NCBI GenBank assembly: GCA_029939535.1
Contig: JAOZST010000050.1
Span: 1-21,741, forward strand
Origin: NBML01 sp029939535
GTDB taxonomy: Bacteria; Desulfobacterota; Desulfobacteria; Desulfobacterales; Desulfobacteraceae
Direction: 5' to 3'
Length of the DNA stretch: 21,741 bases
The notes under the pieces were generated by a model. That model had not been told where the DNA came from. It made no database searches and worked only from the letters and a program-made list of their open reading frames with translations. Shown piece after piece: positions 15,866-21,741 of this stretch. Position 1 is the first letter of the stretch. Each line of letters opens with the position of its first letter. A program made the position numbers and the translations under genes.

Positions 15866-15895
15866 TTGAATTATTCTAAACTTTGTTTATATTAT
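15866..15895 (+). promoter_or_regulatory. Candidate promoter giving a leaderless AAA+ transcript
   Basis: TTGAAT (15866-15871) is followed after 16 bases by TATATT (15888-15893), or after 18 bases by the overlapping TATTAT (15890-15895). Usual spacing would place the transcription start at about 15900-15903, on or next to the ATG at 15903. No Shine-Dalgarno sequence precedes that ATG. Confidence 0.45.
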
Positions 15896-15902
15896 CCTTA
15901 TT

Positions 15903-17648
15903 ATGACTAGAAAAATAAAAATTCAGGCACAAGATCCAAAAAAAATTGAAAAAGAACTTGGGGAATTTTTAAATAAAAAATTTGGTGGGAATGTTAAGAT
16001 CATCTCTCCTACCATCCAGCCCCTGAAAGAAGGACTGACTGGCACGAACACAACCAGTGGCCTCAAGGACCTGATCAATTTCCATATTAAGCCGGCAGAA
16101 CTCATTGCCTATCTTGACCAATATGTGGTCAGACAGGACAAGGCCAAATCTGTTTTGTCCACCAAAATCTGCACTCATTTTAACCGCATCCGTCATCAAG
16201 AAACATCAGGGGAAGGCATCTCAAAGATCACAGGGAATATTAAATCAAATATTCTTATGCTGGGACCCACTGGAATCGGGAAGACCTATTTAATTAAACT
16301 TATTGCAAAAAAAATTGGAGTACCATTTGTAAAAGCCGATGCCACCAAATTTTCTGAAACCGGATATGTTGGTGGAGATGTGGAAGACCTTATCCGGGAT
16401 CTTGTCAAAGAAGCCAAGGATGATATAAAACTAGCCGAATGTGGAATTGTGTATATCGATGAAATCGATAAAATCGCAGCCAGCCCCAATGTGATAGGAG
16501 CCCAGGTATCCAGGACAGGTGTTCAGAGAGCCCTTTTAAAACCAATGGAAGAAACCGATGTGGATCTTAAGGTACCCCATGACCCGGTTTCCATGATGCA
16601 GGAGCTGGAATCCTATCAAAAAACCGGAAAAAGAGCCAGCCGCAGGGTCAATACCTCCAATATCCTTTTTATCTTAAGCGGGGCTTTTTCAGGCCTTACC
16701 GATGTCATCAAAAGACGACTGACCAAGCAGAGCATTGGCTTTGGTTCCCAATTGGTAAAAGCCCATACAGAGATGGATCTTTTAGACAAAACCAGAGCGG
16801 AAGACCTGGTTGAATATGGGTTTGAATCAGAATTCATCGGCAGGGTTCCTGTTCGATGCATACTTGAAACCCTGAACGAAGATGATCTTTACTCAATTCT
16901 TAAAATGCCCAATAATCCAATAATTTTAAGCAAAAAACTGGATTTTCAGGCCTATGGCATTGACATTGTATTTACTGAAAACGCCTTAAAAGCACTTGCC
17001 CAAAAGGCATTTAAAGAAAATACCGGAGCCAGGGGTCTTGTCAGTGCCGTGGAAGAATCTTTGCTTTTATTTGAAGAAAAACTGCCTTCAAGCACCATTA
17101 AAAAATTTACAATAACCCGAAATGCCATGAAAAACCCTGATATTACACTGGAAAAGCTTTTATCGGGTAAAGATCTTGAAAAACTGGAACAGGATCACAT
17201 CCAGGCAAGTATTGAACATAAGAGATACATAACCGATTACATAAAAGAGAACTGGAAGGTCTTTACCATACGACACGGACTGACCCTCTCTGAAATCCGC
17301 TGCAACATGGTTGCCCAGTACTATACTGAACATATCATGGAAATAGAAGATGCTATCAAGCAGATCAAAAAATTTCATGATTCTATAAAAGAAATAGAAG
17401 TAGAGGTATCTAAAAGCTATAATCTAAATATTATTTTTGATGAAGATGCCATCGATTTTTTGATCCAGCAGTTCATCGACCATAATGCCACCAGCGAAGA
17501 AATTTTATCAAAACTCTATGAAAATTTTTATGATGGATTTAATCTGATCCGGGAAAAAACCGGTAAAAACAGATTTTTCTTATCAAAAAATGCTCTCATG
17601 GATCATGAAACATACCTTAACGATCTTATCAGGAAAGAAATAATATGA
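15903..17648 (+). CDS. ClpX-like AAA+ unfoldase paralog with C-terminal extension
   Basis: Probably an ATP-driven protein unfoldase. The 581-residue protein shows the ClpX/HslU core: LDQYVVRQDKAK (71-82), Walker A GPTGIGKT (121-128), pore-1 loop GYVG (154-157), Walker B IVYIDEIDK (182-190), sensor 1 near 253-260, EFIGRVPV (310-317) and sensor-2 GARGL (375-379). IGFG (278-281) matches the ClpP-docking loop. It differs from true ClpX: there is no N-terminal Cys4 zinc domain, the region that holds the RKH pore-2 loop is replaced by a longer segment with basic KTGKRASRR, and about 170 residues follow the core. Residues 508-565 resemble the small AAA domain at 352-409. No clpP is nearby. The stop overlaps ahbC as ATGA, so it appears to head the heme operon. 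Family is firm; substrate is unknown. Confidence 0.88.
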   Translation: MTRKIKIQAQDPKKIEKELGEFLNKKFGGNVKIISPTIQPLKEGLTGTNTTSGLKDLINFHIKPAELIAYLDQYVVRQDKAKSVLSTKICTHFNRIRHQETSGEGISKITGNIKSNILMLGPTGIGKTYLIKLIAKKIGVPFVKADATKFSETGYVGGDVEDLIRDLVKEAKDDIKLAECGIVYIDEIDKIAASPNVIGAQVSRTGVQRALLKPMEETDVDLKVPHDPVSMMQELESYQKTGKRASRRVNTSNILFILSGAFSGLTDVIKRRLTKQSIGFGSQLVKAHTEMDLLDKTRAEDLVEYGFESEFIGRVPVRCILETLNEDDLYSILKMPNNPIILSKKLDFQAYGIDIVFTENALKALAQKAFKENTGARGLVSAVEESLLLFEEKLPSSTIKKFTITRNAMKNPDITLEKLLSGKDLEKLEQDHIQASIEHKRYITDYIKENWKVFTIRHGLTLSEIRCNMVAQYYTEHIMEIEDAIKQIKKFHDSIKEIEVEVSKSYNLNIIFDEDAIDFLIQQFIDHNATSEEILSKLYENFYDGFNLIREKTGKNRFFLSKNALMDHETYLNDLIRKEII

Positions 17649-18835
17649 TTGGAATTTCAAAACTTTATTGCGCAACTGTTGAACCTTCTGACACCCTTAG
17701 ATATTCTAGAGATTCAGGGAAATTACCTTCACACCTTTTACAATTCTCTCTGGACAAAAAACCGGTTGTGGTCTGGAACATGACCCAACGGTGCAACCTG
17801 AAATGTGTCCATTGCTATGCACAATCCGAAGACATTTCCTATGATAATGAGTTAAACCGGGAACAAAGCCTTGCCATGATTGATGACCTTGCAGAGTTTG
17901 GTGTACCGGTTATACTTTTTTCCGGGGGAGAACCCCTTGTTCATCCCCGGCTTGTGGAATATGCTCAATATGCTGTCAGCAAAGGTATGAGAGCCGTTCT
18001 TTCCACAAACGGAACACTTATTACCAAAAAAAAAGCCAGGGTATTAAAAGAAATCGGTCTTTCCTATGTGGGTATCAGCCTGGACGGTCTTGAAGAGACC
18101 CATGACAAATTCCGCGGAGTCAAGGGAACATTTAAAAAAGTCATGGAAGCCATTGACAACTGTCAGGAAGTAGGAATAAAAGTGGGGCTTCGGTTTACCA
18201 TCAACAAACGGAATGTAGCGGATATCAATGGAATTTTTGATCTTCTGGAAGAAAAAAACATTCCAAGGGCCTGTTTTTACCATCTTGTCTATTCTGGCAG
18301 GGGATCTGAGATTGCCAAGGAAGACCTCTCCCATGAAGAAACCAGGGAGGTGCTGGACCTGATCATGGACCGAACCCTGGATCTCCATGACCGGAATAAA
18401 CCCAAAGAGATTCTTACCGTGGACAACCATGCTGACGGCCCTTATTTATACCTCCGACTTTTGAAGGAAGATCCTGAAAGAGCTGCCGAAGTTCTTGAAC
18501 TCCTTGAAATGAATGAAGGCAATAACTCCGGCCGGGGTATCGGCTGTATTTCCTGGGATGGTGAAGTTCTCCCGGACCAGTTCTGGAGAGAAAAAAGCCT
18601 GGGAAATGTCAAGGACAAACCCTTTTCCAAAATCTGGGTTGATCCTGAAAATGAATTTTTAATGAAAATGAAAGACAAAAAAAATTATGTCAAAGGCCGG
18701 TGTGCCGAATGCCGCTGGCTGGATATCTGTGCCGGCAATTTCAGAGCCAGGGCAGAATCAGTTGCCAATGACCCCTGGGACTCAGATCCAGCATGTTATC
18801 TCACGGATGAGGAAATCAAAAAGGAAATCAAATAA
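17645..18835 (+). CDS. ahbC: 12,18-didecarboxysiroheme deacetylase (radical SAM AhbC)
   Basis: Removes two acetate side chains from 12,18-didecarboxysiroheme to give Fe-coproporphyrin III in the siroheme-dependent heme route. The 396-residue protein has the radical SAM cluster motif C50-x3-C54-x2-C57 (RCNLKCVHC) and the SAM-binding GGEP at 94-97. Cysteines C301, C353, C356, C362 and C384 fit a SPASM/Twitch-type region for a second iron-sulfur cluster. The N-terminus MIGISKLYCATVEPSD matches AhbC as I remember it from sulfate reducers. NirJ of heme d1 synthesis is the closest alternative; the hemB/ahbD context favours AhbC. It overlaps the AAA+ gene by 4 bases and hemB by 1. Siroheme decarboxylase genes ahbA/ahbB are not in the window. 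Confidence 0.92.
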   Translation: MIGISKLYCATVEPSDTLRYSRDSGKLPSHLLQFSLDKKPVVVWNMTQRCNLKCVHCYAQSEDISYDNELNREQSLAMIDDLAEFGVPVILFSGGEPLVHPRLVEYAQYAVSKGMRAVLSTNGTLITKKKARVLKEIGLSYVGISLDGLEETHDKFRGVKGTFKKVMEAIDNCQEVGIKVGLRFTINKRNVADINGIFDLLEEKNIPRACFYHLVYSGRGSEIAKEDLSHEETREVLDLIMDRTLDLHDRNKPKEILTVDNHADGPYLYLRLLKEDPERAAEVLELLEMNEGNNSGRGIGCISWDGEVLPDQFWREKSLGNVKDKPFSKIWVDPENEFLMKMKDKKNYVKGRCAECRWLDICAGNFRARAESVANDPWDSDPACYLTDEEIKKEIK

Positions 18836-19809
18836 TGCTGTTCCCGGATTACAGAGGTAGGCGACTTAGGGCAAATGAAAATTTCAGGCGGATGATCAGA
18901 GAAACAAAACTGTCCCGGGATGATATGATCCTGCCTTTATTTGCCATTGACGGCAAATCCGTTAAAAAACCCATTGACTCCATGCCGGGTCATTTTCAGC
19001 TGTCCTGTGATAATATTGTAAAGACTGCTGCCAAAGCCAAGGATGCCGGAGTACCAGCCATTATTCTTTTCGGAATTCCCGATAAAAAAGATGCCCTGGC
19101 CACAAGGGCCTATGCATCTGATTCCATTGTTCAAAAAGCTGTTCAGGAAGTCAAGGAAAAGGTTCCTGGTATCACTGTCATCACAGACGTATGTCTCTGC
19201 GGTTATACGGATCATGGCCACTGCGGTGTGGTGGACAAGGGTATTATCGATAACGATGCCTCCCTGGATCTTCTTGCCCGGACCGCCCTTTCCCATGTTA
19301 AGGCAGGTGCAGACATGGTAGCCCCCTCGGACATGATGGACGGCAGAGTGGCTGAAATCAGAGGAACCCTTGATGATGATGGATATTCCCATATTCCCAT
19401 CATGTCCTATGCTGTTAAATATTCCTCTGCCTTTTACGGACCTTTCCGCCAGGCAGCTGAATCAGCACCTCAGTTTGGAGACAGGAAGACCTACCAGATG
19501 GATCCGGCCAATTCCATGGAAGCCATCAGGGAAGCAACCATGGATATTGAAGAAGGTGCTGATATCATCATGGTTAAACCAGCACTTTCCTATCTGGATA
19601 TAATCTATCGCCTCAAGGAGGAGATTGACCTTCCCATTGCGGCCTATAATGTCAGCGGCGAATACAGCATAATGAAGGCTGGAGAGTTGATGGGCTGGGT
19701 AGATGCAAAGGAATTGATCATGGAAACACTGATTTCTATTAAGCGAGCCGGAGCCGACCTGATATTGACCTATTCAGCAATTGATGTTGCAAGGGAGTTG
19801 AACTCATAA
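18835..19809 (+). CDS. hemB: Porphobilinogen synthase (delta-aminolevulinic acid dehydratase)
   Basis: Joins two 5-aminolevulinate molecules to porphobilinogen, an early step common to siroheme, heme and cobalamin. The 324-residue TIM barrel has the zinc cysteine site C120, C122, C130 (DVCLCGYTDHGHC) and the two active-site lysines K195 (SYAVKYSS) and K248 (IMVKPA, Schiff base). The three cysteines point to a zinc-dependent active site. It lies between ahbC and ahbD with 1-base overlaps (TAATG) on both sides, so an early and two late steps of the pathway are made from one message. Confidence 0.97.
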   Translation: MLFPDYRGRRLRANENFRRMIRETKLSRDDMILPLFAIDGKSVKKPIDSMPGHFQLSCDNIVKTAAKAKDAGVPAIILFGIPDKKDALATRAYASDSIVQKAVQEVKEKVPGITVITDVCLCGYTDHGHCGVVDKGIIDNDASLDLLARTALSHVKAGADMVAPSDMMDGRVAEIRGTLDDDGYSHIPIMSYAVKYSSAFYGPFRQAAESAPQFGDRKTYQMDPANSMEAIREATMDIEEGADIIMVKPALSYLDIIYRLKEEIDLPIAAYNVSGEYSIMKAGELMGWVDAKELIMETLISIKRAGADLILTYSAIDVARELNS

Positions 19810-21007
19810 TGAATCATCCCCATTCCAATGCACCAGTACACGNNNNNNNNNNNNNNNNNNNNNNNNNNNNNNNNNNNNNNNNNNNNNNNNNNNNNNNNNN
19901 NNNNNNNNNNNNNNNNNNNNNNNNNNNNNNNNNNNNNNNNNNCCTGGTCATTCTGAAAAAGCCAATACCATCCGCCTGGTTGCATGGGAAACCACCCGTA
20001 GGTGCAACCTTAATTGTAAACACTGCAGGGCGTTTGCAGAAAATCATCCCTATGATAATGAGCTGGATACCCAAGCCTCTTTCAGGCTTCTGGACCAGAT
20101 CCGGGAAGTCGGAACACCCATCATCATCCTCACCGGTGGAGAACCCCTGCTCCGGGATGATATTTTTGATATAGCCTCCTATGGAACCAAAATAGGACTA
20201 CGCATGGTCATGGCACCCAATGGCACCCTGATCACCCCGGAAACTGCTGAAAAACTTAAAACCAGCGGAATCAAGCGAATCAGCATAAGTCTGGACGGGT
20301 CAACACCCCAATCCCATGATGATTTCAGGGGCGTTAAAAATGCTTTTAATGATGCTATCCGAGGAATAGAAATTGCTAAGGATGCAGGCCTGGAATTTCA
20401 AATCAACACAGTCATTACCAAAACCAATCTTGCTGAAATCCCAAAGATTTTAAGTCTTGCTGAAAAATTGGGTGCTGCTGCCCACCATATTTTCCTCTTA
20501 GTGCCCACGGGCCGCGGAAAATATATTGCTGACTCTGCCATAGATTCAGAAGAATATGAAGAGACCCTGAACTGGTTCTATGATCAGCATGATAAAACCA
20601 GCCTCCAGCTTAAGGCCACATGTGCGCCCCACTATTACCGAATCCTGCGCCAGCGTGCAAAGGCAGATGGACAAAAAGTCACCTTTGAAACCCATGGCCT
20701 GGATGCTGTGACCCGGGGATGCCTTGCCGGGACTGGATTTTGTTTTATCTCCCATGTGGGCCGGGTACAGACCTGCGGATTTCTGGATGTGACCTGCGGT
20801 GATATTACCAAACAGACATTCAAGGATGTCTGGGAAAATTCAACTGTATTTAACGAACTCAGGGATTTTAACAACCTTGAAAACAAATGCGGGATCTGCG
20901 AATACAAACAGGTCTGCGGAGGGTGCAGAGCCAGGGCCTATGAAGCCACTGGAAATTATCTTGCCGAAGAACCTTTGTGTTTATACCAGCCAAAAAAATC
21001 AAAATAG
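19809..21007 (+). CDS. ahbD: Heme b synthase (radical SAM AhbD), interrupted by an assembly gap
   Basis: Decarboxylates Fe-coproporphyrin III propionates to vinyls, giving heme b. After the gap, 354 codons are readable from 19943. The radical SAM motif CNLNCKHC (codons at 20003, 20015 and 20024), LTGGEP, and a C-terminal cysteine-rich part (RGCLAG, QTCGF, NKCGICEYKQVCGGC and PLC) fit the auxiliary cluster of AhbD. The ATG at 19809 overlaps the hemB TAA by one base and gives MNHPHSNAPVH before the Ns; PGHSEKANTIR follows them. The 5' and 3' parts are in different frames if the Ns are counted as 100, which shows that the gap length is a placeholder, not a true frameshift. A 13-bp-stem terminator ends the operon. 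Confidence 0.9.
19843..19942. other. Assembly gap (100 N)
   Basis: Exactly 100 unknown bases within the start of ahbD. A round number and the frame disagreement of the flanking ahbD halves indicate a fixed-size scaffold gap of unknown true length. Confidence 0.98.
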
Positions 21008-21032
21008 CCCTCTGCCTCCTTTTTATTCATAG

Positions 21033-21067
21033 AAACCGGCAGGAATCAATTTCCTGCCGGTTTTTTT
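21033..21067 (+). terminator. Strong rho-independent terminator after ahbD
   Basis: A perfect 13-bp stem (AAACCGGCAGGAA at 21033-21045 with its complement at 21051-21063) closes a 5-base loop, and the T tract runs 21061-21067. It lies 26 bases after the ahbD stop and ends the AAA+/heme operon. Confidence 0.93.
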
Positions 21068-21136
21068 GGACCTGATAATTGTAGACCTGATCCTTATCAT
21101 AAAAAAAATCTTAGATCCCATAAAATAAACAAAAAA

Positions 21137-21607
21137 ATGATAGAAAAAATTGACCAAATTGACCAAATAAAACCATTATTCAAAGAGTATTTGGATTATA
21201 TGAGTCAGTTTTTCAAAATCAACAATTATGATTCCTGGTGTAAAGGCGCTTTAAAAAACCTAGAATTTTATTCCATATCTAAAAATCGCCATGTTTACAT
21301 CCTAAAACAATTAGAATCTATAGTAGGGTTTGCCCTTATCAATAAACATTTACGATTCAATACAGAAGGGTATGCAATCTCAGAATTCTATATTAAAAAA
21401 GAGTATAAAGGAAAAGAGTGTGGTCGCAAATTGGCTGAGCATGTATTTTCACAATTCCCTGGTAACTGGGAAGTAGCGGTTGCCTTACAAAACAGTTCAG
21501 CCCTGGCTTTTTGGCAACAGGTGATCGCATCTTACACCCATGATAAATTCATACAAAAAAGGATCTCATCCTTCACAGGATATGGCTTCCTGTTCAAGAA
21601 TTCTTAA
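21137..21607 (+). CDS. GNAT-family N-acetyltransferase
   Basis: Likely transfers an acetyl group from acetyl-CoA to an unknown amine. The 156-residue protein has the GNAT pattern: beta strand EFYIKKEYKGKECGRKLA (83-100) for the acetyl-CoA pyrophosphate loop, and NSSALAFWQQ (119-128) typical of motif B. In the pyrophosphate loop the usual first Gly is E94, a departure from the consensus, so activity is less certain. The N-terminus has a short IDQIDQIK repeat. The ATG has only A-rich sequence upstream and no Shine-Dalgarno. The gene is more AT-rich than its neighbours and stands alone after the heme-operon terminator, which hints at separate acquisition. Confidence 0.75.
   Translation: MIEKIDQIDQIKPLFKEYLDYMSQFFKINNYDSWCKGALKNLEFYSISKNRHVYILKQLESIVGFALINKHLRFNTEGYAISEFYIKKEYKGKECGRKLAEHVFSQFPGNWEVAVALQNSSALAFWQQVIASYTHDKFIQKRISSFTGYGFLFKNS
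21149..21166 (+). repeat. In-frame 9-bp repeat at the GNAT gene start
   Basis: ATTGACCAA is present twice in tandem (21149-21157 and 21158-21166) and followed by the related ATAAAACCA. It encodes IDQ IDQ IKP within the first 13 residues. Confidence 0.75.
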
Positions 21608-21615
21608 AAAACTAA

Positions 21616-21732
21616 ATTCATGGATTTCCTAGTACTGATGAAATATTTGCTGATTCTCGCTTCTTTGAAATCTATTTTAAAAAGAGCCTTGATACATTCC
21701 AGGTCATGGAGAATCGGTCTTTATTGAATTGA
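21616..21732 (+). pseudogene. Start-less coding-like fragment
   Basis: A frame opens right after a TAA at 21613 and runs 38 codons to TGA (21730-21732). It reads like protein (for example DEIFADSRFFEIYFKK), with normal amino-acid composition, but has no start codon at its head; the only ATG lies eight codons before the stop. It could be the 3' remnant of a decayed gene. I do not recognise the family, and a chance open frame is possible. Confidence 0.25.
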
Positions 21733-21741
21733 GCGCCAGGG

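Noticed and set aside
18937..19392. 151-codon open frame opposite hemB
   Set aside because: Antisense shadow of the conserved hemB coding sequence.
19770..20074. Minus-strand frames running through the Ns
   Set aside because: They are open only because the unknown bases contain no stop; ahbD explains both flanks.
21069..21091. GACCTGAT direct repeat upstream of the GNAT gene as an operator
   Set aside because: Two 8-base copies 15 bases apart next to a terminator, with no convincing promoter nearby; too little to call a binding site.

Overview
The window looks like a chromosomal segment of an anaerobic Gram-negative Desulfobacterota species, probably a sulfate reducer related to Desulfobacterales. 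Three things suggest this. AhbC- and AhbD-type radical SAM enzymes make heme from siroheme, a route known from sulfate reducers and some archaea. A DUF39 sulfurtransferase makes homocysteine from sulfide. The lipopolysaccharide-transport genes sit beside sigma-54 and nitrogen-PTS genes, as in many Gram-negative bacteria. No rRNA, CRISPR array, insertion sequence or phage gene was seen. An exact 100-N block (19843-19942) is an assembly gap inside ahbD.

Layout. (1) Minus strand, 6096 down to 59: M23 (LytM) peptidase, DUF39 sulfurtransferase, signal peptidase I (lepB), class I dihydroorotase (pyrC) and a PilR-like sigma-54 response regulator, closely packed and probably one transcript from a promoter near 6150-6177. 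(2) Divergent plus strand, 6252-13327: kdsA, kdsC, lptC, lptA, lptB, rpoN, hpf, ptsN, rapZ and a mannose-type EIIA gene, mostly overlapping or abutting. This is the classic lpt-rpoN-hpf-ptsN-rapZ neighbourhood, with kdsA in front and EIIA-Man at the place where Enterobacteria carry the HPr-like npr. (3) 13358-15568: gap, tpiA (no pgk between them), secG and tRNA-Leu(GAG), closed by a terminator. The secG/tRNA-Leu(GAG) pairing is also seen in E. coli. (4) 15641-15853: a 70-residue four-cysteine protein of unknown function. (5) 15903-21007: a ClpX-like AAA+ ATPase, ahbC, hemB and ahbD, joined by 4-, 1- and 1-base overlaps and ended by a strong terminator. (6) 21137 to the end: an AT-rich GNAT acetyltransferase and a start-less coding-like fragment.

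The most interesting part is region 5. A divergent ClpX paralog has no N-terminal zinc domain, keeps the ClpP-docking IGF motif, carries an altered pore-2 region and seems to have a second copy of the small AAA domain. It appears translationally coupled to the heme genes. Because mitochondrial ClpX is known to act on a heme-biosynthesis enzyme, a role in handling or turning over tetrapyrrole enzymes is a reasonable hypothesis, but the sequence does not prove it. The ATPase gene may also be leaderless. A second theme is in-frame short tandem repeats (9, 15 or 18 bases) inside pyrC, kdsC, lptA, rpoN and the GNAT gene, near N-termini or in linkers. The ahbD gap may hide a further one.
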